From positions 277,846-341,845 of the forward strand of contig NZ_BBYJ01000009.1 in assembly GCF_001528665.1 (NCBI RefSeq): a stretch of 64,000 bases of DNA, written 5' to 3'. Each line of letters starts with the position of its first letter. Position 1 is the first letter of the stretch. Of this stretch, positions 55,203 to 63,481 are shown in pieces. The notes beneath the pieces were generated by a model. The model was not told the DNA's origin. It searched no databases and saw only the letters and a list, made by a program, of their open reading frames with translations. Both the position numbers and the translations under genes were made by a program. The stretch is from Microtetraspora malaysiensis (GTDB lineage Bacteria > Actinomycetota > Actinomycetes > Streptosporangiales > Streptosporangiaceae).

Positions 55203-57091
55203 CAGCGGCTCCCCGCGTCGACGGCACGTCCGGACCCGACTCCCATGATGCTGCGGGCCGTGCCGAACACGCTCGCGCCCCGCTCCGCCGGTCCGACCGT
55301 ACGGCGGAACGTCTGGAACAGCTCCCGGCCGGTCCCGGCCCACTGGGCGTCGGAGAGCGGCGCGCCCTCGGGAGCGCGGCCGGACAGGTCGGCCAGGACG
55401 GTCAGCGTCCCCGCCGCGGAGTCCAGCCGGATCACGTCGCCGTCCCGGACCAGGGCGATCGGCCCGCCGTGGGCCGCCTCGGGGGACAGGTGGATCGCCG
55501 CCGGCACCTTCCCGGAGGCGCCCGACATGCGGCCATCGGTAACGATTGCCACCTTCTGCCCCCGGTCCAGCAGGACCGCGAGCGGAGGCGTGAGCTTGTG
55601 CAGCTCCGGCATCCCGTTGGCGCTCGGCCCCTGGTAGCGGACGACCGCCACGAAGTCCTGGCCGTCGAGCTCGCCCGCCTCGAACGCGCGCAGCAGGTCG
55701 AGCTGGTCGTCGAACACCCGGGCCGGCGCCTCGATGACCAGGTGCTCCGGCTTGACCGCCGACACCTTGGACACCGCGCGGCCGAGGTCGCCGTCCAGGA
55801 TGTGGATGCCGCCGTCGGGCGAGAACGGCTCGGCGACCGGGCGCAGCACCTCCAGGTCGCCGCTGCCGGCCGTACGCTCCTCCCAGGCCAGGGACCCGTC
55901 CTTGAGCGAGGGCGCCGAGCGGTACAGGTCGAGGCCCCGCCCCGCGACCGTGAGCACGTCGCCGTGGAGCAGGCCGGCGTCGAGCAGCTCGCCGATGAAC
56001 ACGGCCATGCCGCCCGCGGCCTGGAAGTGGTTCACGTCCGCCTGGCCGTTGGGGTACATCCGGGTCAGCAGCGGCACGACCTTGGACAGGTCGGCCAGAT
56101 CGTCCCAGGTGAGGGTAATCCCGGCGGCGGCCGCCATGGCGACCAGGTGCAGCGTGTGGTTGGTCGAGCCGCCGGACGCCAGCAGCGCGACGCACGCGTT
56201 GACGATCGCCTTCTCGTCGACCACCTCGCCCAGCGGGGTGTACTCGTCGCCGTGCGCGCTGATCTCCACGGCGCGCCGCGCCGCCGCCTCGGTCAGCGCG
56301 TGCCGCAGCTCGGTGTGCGGGTTGACGAACGTCGCGCCGGGCAGGTGGAGGCCCATCACCTCGATGAGGAGCTGGTTGGAGTTCGCCGTTCCGTAGAAGG
56401 TGCAGGTGCCCGGCGAGTGGTACGACTTCGCCTCGGCGTCGAGCATCTCCAGCCGGTCGATCTTGCCTTCGGCGAACTGCTGCCGGCTCCGCGCCTTGAT
56501 CTTGTTGGGCAGGCCCGAGCTCATCGGCCCGGCCGGCACGAAGATCGCGGGCAGATGCCCGAAGTGCAGCGCACCGATGAGCAGCCCCGGCACGATCTTG
56601 TCGCAGACGCCGAGCAGCAGCGACGCGTCGAACATGTCGTGCGACAGCGCGATCGCGGTCGCCATGGCGATCACGTCCCGGCTGTAGAGCGACAACTCCA
56701 TGCCGGCCCGGCCCTGCGTGATGCCGTCGCACATGGCGGGCACGCCGCCCGCCACCTGGGCCACGCCGCCCGCCGCCCGGACCGCTCGCTTCAGCTCCGG
56801 CGGGTACGTCTCGTACGGCTGGTGCGCCGACAGCATGTCGTTGTACGACGTGACGATGGCCACGCCCGGCTTCGCCGTACCGCGCAGGTCCGCCTTGTCG
56901 TCCGGCGCGGAGGCGGCGAAGCCGTGCGCGAGGTTGGCGCAGGCGAGCCGGCCGCGCGCCGGGCCGCGGTCGCGCAGCTCCCGCCCCGCGGCCGCGACCC
57001 GCTCCAGATAGGCCGTGCGCCCCTCACGGCTGCGTTCCCGGATCCTGTCGGTGACCGCCGAGACGACGGGGTCGATCGCGTGCGCGTTCAC
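55202..57091 (-). CDS. edd: 6-phosphogluconate dehydratase
   Basis: A 629-residue iron-sulfur dehydratase of the IlvD/Edd family that makes KDPG from 6-phosphogluconate. Seen: [31 protein letters not shown] (cluster Cys), [16 protein letters not shown] (second Cys), [14 protein letters not shown] (third Cys), [18 protein letters not shown]. Length matches Edd rather than IlvD. GTG 57091 overlaps the zwf stop (GTGA). Confidence 0.96.
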   Translation of the reverse strand: MNAHAIDPVVSAVTDRIRERSREGRTAYLERVAAAGRELRDRGPARGRLACANLAHGFAASAPDDKADLRGTAKPGVAIVTSYNDMLSAHQPYETYPPELKRAVRAAGGVAQVAGGVPAMCDGITQGRAGMELSLYSRDVIAMATAIALSHDMFDASLLLGVCDKIVPGLLIGALHFGHLPAIFVPAGPMSSGLPNKIKARSRQQFAEGKIDRLEMLDAEAKSYHSPGTCTFYGTANSNQLLIEVMGLHLPGATFVNPHTELRHALTEAAARRAVEISAHGDEYTPLGEVVDEKAIVNACVALLASGGSTNHTLHLVAMAAAAGITLTWDDLADLSKVVPLLTRMYPNGQADVNHFQAAGGMAVFIGELLDAGLLHGDVLTVAGRGLDLYRSAPSLKDGSLAWEERTAGSGDLEVLRPVAEPFSPDGGIHILDGDLGRAVSKVSAVKPEHLVIEAPARVFDDQLDLLRAFEAGELDGQDFVAVVRYQGPSANGMPELHKLTPPLAVLLDRGQKVAIVTDGRMSGASGKVPAAIHLSPEAAHGGPIALVRDGDVIRLDSAAGTLTVLADLSGRAPEGAPLSDAQWAGTGRELFQTFRRTVGPAERGASVFGTARSIMGVGSGRAVDAGSR

Positions 57092-58740
57092 AAGTCCTCC
57101 TCGTGCCAGGTCCGGCCGCTGCGGGCCAGCAGTTCACGGGCGCCCGCCGGGCCGGCCGTCCCGGCGGGGTAGGGCTCGGGCAGGGCCGCGGAGCCCTCCC
57201 AGGTTTCGATGATCGGGTCGATCCAGCGCCAGGCGGCCTCGACCTCGTCGCGCCGCATGAACAGGGTCGGGTTGCCCGCCAGCACGTCCATGAGCAGCCG
57301 CTCGTACGCGTCGGGCACCCGGCTCTGGAACGTCTCGGCGAAGCTCAGGCTGAGCGGCACCGGCCGCAGCGCGACCTCACCCGCGCCCGGCTCCTTGGCC
57401 ATGAGCAGGAGGTGGATCCCCTCGCTCGGCTGGAGCCGCAGGACCAGCCGGTTCGGCGTCGCCCCCGGGAAGATCGCGTGCGGGACGTCCTTGAACTGGA
57501 CCACGATCTCCGACCGCCGGCTCGGCATCCGCTTGCCCGTGCGCAGGTAGAACGGCACGCCGGCCCAGCGCCAGTTCTTCACCTCGGCCCGGATCGCCGC
57601 GTACGTCTCGACCCGGCGCGAGATCTCGGTCGGCGGGGTGCTCGCGGGCTCGTCCAGGTAACTGGGGACGTCGTCGCCCGCCGCGTACTGCCCGCGCACG
57701 GTGAAGCGGTCCACCTCGGAGCCGACGATCGGGCGCAGCGACTGCAGCACCTTCACCTTCTCGTCCCGTATCGACTCGCGGTCGTTGCGCGACGGGGGCT
57801 CCATGGCGACCAGGCAGAGGAGCTGGAGCAGGTGGTTCTGCACCATGTCGCGCAGCGCGCCCGCGTGGTCGTAGTAACCGCGACGGCCGGGCGTTCCCAC
57901 GGTCTCGGCGACGGTGATCTGGACGTGGTCGATCCAGAGCGAGTTCCAGACCGGCTCCAGGAAGGCGTTGGCGAACCGGAGCACGAGCAGGTTCTGCACC
58001 GTCTCCTTGCCGAGGTAGTGGTCGATCCGGAAGATCTGCCGCTCGTCGAAGATGGCGCCGACCTCGTCATTGATCGCCTGGGCGCTGGCCAGGTCACGGC
58101 CGAGCGGCTTCTCCAGCACGACCCGGGAGCGCGGCGTGACCAGCCCGGCCTCGTGCGCCTCCCGGCAGAACGGCCCGAACGTCATGGGGGGGCTGGCCAG
58201 GTAGAAGACGCGGTCGCGGTCCTCGTAGCCGGCCAGCAGCCGGGACAGCGCGCCCCACCCGCTGCGGTCGGAGCCGCCAACGTCGACGGACACGTGGTGC
58301 AGCCTGCGGAGGAACCGCTGCCAGCCCTCGTCGTCCTCCCCCTCCGGGACCGGGCGCGCCTCGGCGTCGACCTTGCCCCGGAAGTCGGCGTCGGTGAGGC
58401 CGCCGCGCGACATGGCGATGATCCGCGTCTCGTCGGCCAGCCGGCCGTCGCGGTCGCAGTGGTAGAGGGCGGGGATGAGCTTCCGCATGGACAGGTCGCC
58501 GGTGCCGCCGAACACGATCAGGTCGGCCGCGTGCCGGGGCGTCGCGCCGGTGCCGCTCTCGTCGACGGCCGAGAACGTCCCGGAGGCCGTACGGGCGGTC
58601 TCTGAGGCAGCCTCGGAGGCGGGCTCGGAAGCGGTCGTCGTGGCGCCGCCGAGCGGGCCGGATGGGGTCGATGGGGCGAGACCGCCGTCGGGCGCGACGA
58701 TCTCCGGTGCCGACAGGGAATTGCGGGGGGACACAGACAT
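57088..58740 (-). CDS. zwf: Glucose-6-phosphate 1-dehydrogenase
   Basis: A 550-residue NADP-dependent dehydrogenase: Rossmann motif [24 protein letters not shown], active-site [15 protein letters not shown], and [22 protein letters not shown]. The N-terminal 70 residues are Ser/Ala/Thr-rich and absent from ordinary members; no better start lies between them and the Rossmann motif. First gene of the leftward Entner-Doudoroff group; the lactonase gene pgl is not in the group, so it must be elsewhere or the step may run without it. Probably controlled by the divergent ROK regulator. Confidence 0.95.
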   Translation of the reverse strand: MSVSPRNSLSAPEIVAPDGGLAPSTPSGPLGGATTTASEPASEAASETARTASGTFSAVDESGTGATPRHAADLIVFGGTGDLSMRKLIPALYHCDRDGRLADETRIIAMSRGGLTDADFRGKVDAEARPVPEGEDDEGWQRFLRRLHHVSVDVGGSDRSGWGALSRLLAGYEDRDRVFYLASPPMTFGPFCREAHEAGLVTPRSRVVLEKPLGRDLASAQAINDEVGAIFDERQIFRIDHYLGKETVQNLLVLRFANAFLEPVWNSLWIDHVQITVAETVGTPGRRGYYDHAGALRDMVQNHLLQLLCLVAMEPPSRNDRESIRDEKVKVLQSLRPIVGSEVDRFTVRGQYAAGDDVPSYLDEPASTPPTEISRRVETYAAIRAEVKNWRWAGVPFYLRTGKRMPSRRSEIVVQFKDVPHAIFPGATPNRLVLRLQPSEGIHLLLMAKEPGAGEVALRPVPLSLSFAETFQSRVPDAYERLLMDVLAGNPTLFMRRDEVEAAWRWIDPIIETWEGSAALPEPYPAGTAGPAGARELLARSGRTWHEEDL

Positions 58741-58882
58741 CTTGCGGCTGCTGCTCCTGCGGGGGCTAAAGGGGACAAGTGGGACAGTAGCCGGAAGTTA
58801 GGCACTACATCAACCGAGTTTTGTAACTCCAGATGAATAAGTCGTTGTGCTTGGGTGCCTATATGTGCTTCACTTTTGCACG
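58741..58882. promoter_or_regulatory. Divergent control region of zwf and the ROK regulator with candidate operators
   Basis: A palindrome GAGTT-TTGT-AACTC occupies 58816-58829. TAGGCAC (58799-58805) and GTGCCTA (58855-58861) are exact inverted copies around it. These nested repeats are candidate sites for the ROK protein. The ROK ATG has no evident ribosome site. Confidence 0.45.
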
Positions 58883-60037
58883 ATGTCACGACTTGCTACT
58901 ACCGGTGAAGTCCTCCAGCTCGTCCGGAGCGGGGAGGCGGTGACCCGTGCCGAGATCGGCCGCGTGACCGGGCTGTCCCGTCCCGCGGTGGCGCACCGGG
59001 TCGCCGAGCTGTTGCAACGCGGCCTGATCGTCGAGGACGCCGAAGGGCCCTCCACGGGGGGCAGGCCACCCGTCCGGCTGCGCTTCAACGCCGCCGGAGG
59101 CGTGGTCCCGGTCGCGTCGCTCGGCGCCCAGCGCACCCAGATCGCCGTATGCGACCTGGCGGGCGAGGCGCTGGCGCGCACAGACGTCGAGATCGACGTC
59201 GAGGAGGGGCCCGACGTGGTCCTCCCCCTCGTCATGGACACCTGGGAGAAGCTGCTCGACGGCAGGACCGACATCGTCGGCATCGGCCTGGGCGTCCCCG
59301 CCACCGTCGAGTTCGCCGCCGGGCGCACGGAGAGCGCCCGCGTCATGGCGAGCTGGACCGGGGTGATGATCCCGCCCATCATCGAGAGCAGGTTCCCCGT
59401 ACCGGTCCTGGTCGACAACGACGTGAACGTCATCGCCATGGGCGAGCATCGCATGGCGTACGCCTCCGAGATCGACGACCTGCTCTTCGTCAAGGTCTCC
59501 ACGCGCATCGGCGCCGGGGTGATCTCCGGCGGTGGCATCCTCCGCGGCGCGCTCGGCGCGGCGGGCGAGATCGGCCACATCCCGGTCAGGGACGGCGGGG
59601 GAGTGCTCTGCCGCTGCGGCAACGTCGACTGCGTCGACTCGGTGGCCAGCGGCACCGCGATCCTGCGCGACCTGAGCGAGAAGGGCCGCGACGTGTCCTC
59701 GCTCGCCGACGTGACCGCGCTGGTCCGCGCGGGCGACGCCGAGACCATGGCCGTCGTACGGCAGGCGGGTCGCAGGCTCGGTGAGGTGATCGCCACGGCG
59801 GTGAACCTGCTCAACCCCGCCGTGGTCGTGCTGGGCGGCGACGTCGCCGAGATGTTCCAGCCCCTGGTGTCGGGCGTTCGCGAGATCGTCTACCAGAGGT
59901 CCACCCAGCTCGCCACCCGCAGCCTGCGCATCGAACGCAGCCGCCTCGGCCCCGGCGCCGGCATCACCGGCTGCGCCCTCATGGTCATCGACCACGTCCT
60001 GTCACCCGCGGCGATCGACGACACCCGCGCGTCCTGA
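58883..60037 (+). CDS. ROK-family transcriptional regulator
   Basis: A 384-residue ROK repressor: N-terminal winged helix (RAEIGRVTGLSRPAVAHRV, about 21-39) and a sugar-kinase-like sensor domain with VLVDNDVNV, GAAGEIGHIPV and the zinc motif CRCGNVDCVDSVASG. Such proteins sense glucose, glucose-6-phosphate or other sugars. The ATG at 58883 gives the usual short lead before the helix; no clear ribosome site, so a leaderless transcript or the longer frame from 58847 is possible. Divergence from zwf suggests it controls the Entner-Doudoroff genes. Confidence 0.9.
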   Translation: MSRLATTGEVLQLVRSGEAVTRAEIGRVTGLSRPAVAHRVAELLQRGLIVEDAEGPSTGGRPPVRLRFNAAGGVVPVASLGAQRTQIAVCDLAGEALARTDVEIDVEEGPDVVLPLVMDTWEKLLDGRTDIVGIGLGVPATVEFAAGRTESARVMASWTGVMIPPIIESRFPVPVLVDNDVNVIAMGEHRMAYASEIDDLLFVKVSTRIGAGVISGGGILRGALGAAGEIGHIPVRDGGGVLCRCGNVDCVDSVASGTAILRDLSEKGRDVSSLADVTALVRAGDAETMAVVRQAGRRLGEVIATAVNLLNPAVVVLGGDVAEMFQPLVSGVREIVYQRSTQLATRSLRIERSRLGPGAGITGCALMVIDHVLSPAAIDDTRAS

Positions 60038-60041
60038 CCCC

Positions 60042-60053
60042 GGGAGCGCTCCC
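60042..60053. promoter_or_regulatory. CebR-box core downstream of the ROK gene
   Basis: GGGAGCGCTCCC matches the inner 12 bases of the CebR operator, but both flanking bases differ (C on each side). It lies five bases after the ROK stop in a gap between convergent genes, so it has no obvious promoter to control; it may act as terminator stem or weak binding site. Confidence 0.25.
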
Positions 60054-60138
60054 CGACGGGGGCGTACTGACGGTGCGGTATCTCGGCGGGGGCATGCCGC
60101 TCGCCACCCGGGACGTTCACCCCTGGCACACCCCCGGC

Positions 60139-60945
60139 TCACCCCTGGCGAGGGCACATGACGCAGCTCAGCGCGTGCTCCATCTCGGCGGCGCTCGCCG
60201 CCGGGGAGGGCCAGGGCAGCCGGATCAGCCGATCGGGGGCCGACCACACCGTCGCGCCGTAGCGGTCCAGCTCCCACAGCCATACGTCGGCGCTCACCGG
60301 CTCCCCGAGCAGGTGCGCGATCGTGAGGGCGAGCTGCTCGCGGTGCCACTCGTTGACATGGCGGAGGATCCGCTCGGCCGGGTCGAGGAACGGGTCCGGG
60401 GACGCGTCGAGGTAGTTCTCCGCGTCGAGCACCCCCGACTCCTGACCGGTCAGGTAGACGACCTGGGCCACATCCACGCGGAGCAGGCGCGGGGCCGGTC
60501 CGGCGATCGGCGGCCCGGGAGCCGGCGGTGCCGCGGGCGGTTCGGGAGCGCCCGCGGGCGTGGGAGGAACGCGCTGCTCCGCCGCGTCGACGGCGGCGAG
60601 GAGATCGTCATCGGGGCACCGATCCGCGATCGCCACCGCCGCGGCCCGCACCTCCCCGTCCGGCACGGGCTGCGCCCATCCCTGGACCTTCAGCAGCCCG
60701 CGTGGCCGGTCCCTCCCGCCCGTGTCGCGGATCGCCACCAGGTCGACGGTCACCACGACCTCGTCGGCGATGCCGTACAGGTCCTCGCCGGGCTTGACGA
60801 GCAGCACCGGGCGGCCCGCCGCGTCCACTCCGCCGCGCGCCGCGCCGGAAAGGGGAGCGCCGGCGACGGACACATGCGTGGGGACGGCCACGGCCGCAAG
60901 CGTGCGGATCCGCTCCGCGATCGGGGGAGCTTCCACGGGGTGCAT
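60139..60945 (-). CDS. DUF2470-domain protein, possible heme/iron utilisation
   Basis: A 268-residue protein. The C-terminal 80 residues fit DUF2470 (ERILRHVNEWHREQL, then LDRYGATVW and a Pro-rich turn), a domain found in heme-utilisation proteins. The N-terminal half resembles the split barrel that precedes it (LLVKPGEDLYG, VVVTVDLVAIRD); a Pro/Ala-rich linker separates them. ATG 60945 is preceded by AAGGAGGGTC. The start region is followed upstream by the double iron box at 60959-60996, so iron-starvation induction through an IdeR/DmdR-type repressor is likely. Confidence 0.7.
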   Translation of the reverse strand: MHPVEAPPIAERIRTLAAVAVPTHVSVAGAPLSGAARGGVDAAGRPVLLVKPGEDLYGIADEVVVTVDLVAIRDTGGRDRPRGLLKVQGWAQPVPDGEVRAAAVAIADRCPDDDLLAAVDAAEQRVPPTPAGAPEPPAAPPAPGPPIAGPAPRLLRVDVAQVVYLTGQESGVLDAENYLDASPDPFLDPAERILRHVNEWHREQLALTIAHLLGEPVSADVWLWELDRYGATVWSAPDRLIRLPWPSPAASAAEMEHALSCVMCPRQG

Positions 60946-60958
60946 GACCCTCCTTGAT

Positions 60959-60977
60959 AAGGTTAGGCTTGCCTTAA
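60959..60977. promoter_or_regulatory. Iron box 1 (IdeR/DmdR type)
   Basis: AAGGTTAGGCTTGCCTTAA resembles the 19-bp actinobacterial iron box. It sits directly upstream of the DUF2470 gene (ATG at 60945). Confidence 0.65.
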
Positions 60978-60996
60978 TTAGGCTTACCTAACCACA
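60978..60996. promoter_or_regulatory. Iron box 2 (IdeR/DmdR type)
   Basis: TTAGGCTTACCTAACCACA matches the iron-box consensus at about 13 of 19 positions by eye. It abuts box 1 and ends 11 bases before the start of the S4 gene, so it would block that promoter or ribosome region too. Confidence 0.65.
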
Positions 60997-61007
60997 GGAA
61001 GGTGAAC

Positions 61008-61622
61008 GTGCGCTACACAGGTCCCAAGGTGCGGCTTTCCCGCCGGGCGGGCGTCCCGCTGACCCGCAAGGCGGTCCGGTACTTCGAGGCCCGGCCGTAC
61101 CCGCCGGGTGAGCATGGGCGTAAGACGAGCCGTCGCAACGTGGGCGACTACGGCATTCGGCTCCTGGAGAAGCAGAAGCTGCGCTGGTACTACGACGTGT
61201 CCGAGAAGCAGCTCCGCCGCTACTGGGATCTCGCGCTGCGCCGCCCCGGGCGGTCCGGCGAGGAACTGGTCGTCATCCTCGAGACCCGGCTGGCGTCGCT
61301 CGTCCTGCGGGCGGGACTCGCCCCGTCCATCTACGCCGCTCGGCAGTACGTCAGCCACGGGCACATCACCGTGGACGGCCGTAAGGTCGACATTCCGAGC
61401 TACCTGGTCAAACCCGGCCAGGTGATCGGCGTACGCGCCCGATCGCGCGGGATGCAGCCCTTCGTGGCGGCCTCCGAGGGCGTGTACGCCGACGACCGGA
61501 TCCCCGCATACCTGGCGGTCGACCACCAGGAGCTGCGCTTCGCCCTCGTCTCCCAGCCCGTCCGCGAGCAGATAGCGGTTCCGGTAGACGAGCAGCTCGT
61601 CGTCGAGCATTACTCCCGTTGA
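61008..61622 (+). CDS. rpsD: 30S ribosomal protein S4
   Basis: A 204-residue ribosomal protein S4: N-terminal KAVRYFEARPYPPGEHGRK, the S4 RNA-binding domain (LETRLASLVLRAGLAPSIYAARQYVSHGHITVDGRKV), and the standard end EQLVVEHYSR. It has no cysteine. The second GTG (61008) has AGGAAGG five bases upstream and is preferred over the one at 61002. It is isolated from ribosomal operons and follows a double iron box, so it may be a second, regulated S4 copy; the main copy would be elsewhere. If it is the only copy the iron box would be hard to understand. Confidence 0.93.
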   Translation: MRYTGPKVRLSRRAGVPLTRKAVRYFEARPYPPGEHGRKTSRRNVGDYGIRLLEKQKLRWYYDVSEKQLRRYWDLALRRPGRSGEELVVILETRLASLVLRAGLAPSIYAARQYVSHGHITVDGRKVDIPSYLVKPGQVIGVRARSRGMQPFVAASEGVYADDRIPAYLAVDHQELRFALVSQPVREQIAVPVDEQLVVEHYSR

Positions 61623-61647
61623 CCTGACCGCTCTTCCGCCGCCGAGC

Positions 61648-61874
61648 TGATCGCCTCAAGGGTTCGCGCCGGCCTGAAGGGTTCGTGCCGGCCTGATCGC
61701 CTTCAGGCGCTGCGTTGACTGATCGCCGTGAGCTGGTGCGTCGGCCTGATCTCCCCATTTGGGGGGCCGCGTCGGCCGGATCGCCGCCTAAGGGGGTGTG
61801 TCGGCTTGCTCGGCCCTTAGGGTCGCGTTGACCTGATCATCCCATAGGGGGCGTGTCGGCTTACTCTCGTGTCG
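61648..61874. repeat. Degenerate tandem repeat field after the S4 gene
   Basis: Eight or nine imperfect units of about 27-31 bases follow each other. Each begins near TGATCGCC, has a short CC-AGGGG hairpin-like centre, and ends near GTGTCGGCC. No reading frame spans it. The rest of the 489-bp gap (61875-62111) looks like a promoter region for the channel gene. Confidence 0.65.
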
Positions 61875-62111
61875 GCGTGCCGGGGGAGTTCCTCGGCCGG
61901 AGCGTCGTGCCGGGGAAGCCCATAGTGCGAGGTGAGAGAGCCGGACCAGCTCGGCGGCGGCTTCTCCTCAGAACGCCCCGCCCGCCCCGGCGCGCCGTAC
62001 GGCGGAGGCGCGCCGAAGGCGGTCGGCTACATATGGGCATGTCGATCACTCGTACCGGCCGTGTCCGTTATGCTCTCGGGCGATCTCGTGTCGTATCCCC
62101 CAGGAGCATGT

Positions 62112-62900
62112 GTGCGTGAGCGCGTCCGCCTAGTCATCGAGTCACGGCGGTTCCAGCAGGCGATCATCGGGGTCATCCTCATCAACGCGGCGACGCTGGG
62201 AATCGAGACCTCACCGTCCGCCGTCGCCCGTTACGGCGACCTGCTGCACATCGTGGATCACTGTGCGCTGTACGTCTTCGTGGTCGAGCTGCTGGCCAAG
62301 GCGTACGTGTACCGGCTGCGCTTCCTGCTCGATCCCTGGAACGTTTTCGACACGCTCATCATCGCCATCTCCTTCCTGCCGACGGCGAGCGGCCTGTCGG
62401 TGCTCCGTGCTCTGCGCGTGTTGCGAACGCTCCGGCTGATCTCCGTCGTACCGTCCCTGCGGCGGGTCGTCTCGGCGCTGCTCAACGCCGTACCGGGGAT
62501 GGCGTCGATCGTGCTCCTCCTCGGGCTCGTGCTCTATGTGGCCGCCGTCATGGGCACCAAGCTCTACGGCACCGCCTCGCCCGAGTACTTCGGCGACCTG
62601 TCGAAGTCCCTCTTCTCGCTGTTCCAGGTGATGACCGGTGACGCCTGGTCCGACATCGCACGACCCCTCATGGATACGCATTCGTCGGCCTGGCTGTACT
62701 TCGTGGTGTTTGTGCTCATCTGCACGTTCGTGGTGCTGAACCTCTTCATCGCCGTAGTCGTCAGCGCGATGGAGGAGGAGAGCCGTGAAGAAAGCCGTAA
62801 AGGACACCACGACGAGCAGGACGTGCTGAGTGAGGTGGCGGCCCTCCGTCAGGAGATCCAGAGCCTTCGGGAGCTCCTCGTCGAACGTGTCCCCTCCTGA
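62112..62900 (+). CDS. Voltage-gated cation channel, NaChBac/NavAb family
   Basis: A 262-residue, one-domain six-helix channel that should act as a tetramer. Voltage-sensor helix S4 is LRALRVLRTLRL with Arg every third residue (about 98-109). The pore loop FQVMTGDAWSD has the selectivity filter at 175-181. NavAb-type sodium channels have TLESWSM there; Asp at 177 and 181 with WS between them recalls engineered calcium-selective CavAb (TLDDWSD). S6 (about 195-219) is followed by a C-terminal coiled coil (DVLSEVAALRQEIQSLRELL) as in NaChBac. GTG 62112 has AGGAG five bases upstream; the frame extends further left. Confidence 0.9.
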   Translation: MRERVRLVIESRRFQQAIIGVILINAATLGIETSPSAVARYGDLLHIVDHCALYVFVVELLAKAYVYRLRFLLDPWNVFDTLIIAISFLPTASGLSVLRALRVLRTLRLISVVPSLRRVVSALLNAVPGMASIVLLLGLVLYVAAVMGTKLYGTASPEYFGDLSKSLFSLFQVMTGDAWSDIARPLMDTHSSAWLYFVVFVLICTFVVLNLFIAVVVSAMEEESREESRKGHHDEQDVLSEVAALRQEIQSLRELLVERVPS

Positions 62901-63481
62901 CGGCCGAGGGCCCGTGGACGCGACACTCTCGCCGCCCCACTGACCGCCGACCGCAGCCCCGGACGACCCAGAGGCCCGGCGACCCGCTGGCCCCGCTGAC
63001 CGCTGAACCCGCCAGCCGCCGGCCCGGGTGGCCCGCAGAACCCGCCAACCGCTGGCCCGGGTGGTCCGCCAGTCTGCCTGTCGCCCCTCCGGCCCGGCGA
63101 GCCTGCCCTTGGCCCCTTGGCCCCTTGGCCCCTTGGCCCCTTCGGCCCGGAGGCCTGTCGACCCTTCGGCCCGGAGGCCTGTCGACCCTTCGGCCCGGAG
63201 GCCTGTCGACCCTTCGGTCCGGAGGCCAGTGGCCCGGAGGGCTGCCCATGGCCCCTTCGATTCGGCCTGGTTCACGCCGTGCAGTGCGTCTGGATCCCCC
63301 TTCCTTGGAGCCCAGGTGGATCTGCTTCACCCAGTCCACTTTGCTTCGCCCCCGGTTCCGCTTGGCCCCCGGCTCTGTCTCACCCAGTCCGCCCCCAGCT
63401 TCGGAGGCACCCTGAAGCGGACATGCCACAGCGACCTTCGTGGTGGCCGTCGTGCTCATGGCGGGGGAGCCGAGGGAAAGG
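62901..63481. other. Non-coding, repeat-rich gap
   Basis: No gene is supported. It holds a 33-bp direct duplication (63006-63038 and 63039-63071, four differences by eye) and the tandem array at 63107-63234. The remaining part up to 63481 has no feature I recognise. Confidence 0.6.
63107..63234. repeat. Compound tandem repeat
   Basis: Four exact copies of CCTTGGCC (63107-63138) run straight into four 24-bp units starting CCTTCGGCCCGGAGGCC (63139, 63163, 63187 and 63211). The first three 24-bp units are identical and the fourth is degenerate. There are no spacers, so this is not a CRISPR array. Confidence 0.9.

Noticed and set aside
63107..63234. Possible CRISPR array
   Set aside because: Repeat units are directly adjacent without spacers, and no cas gene is seen.
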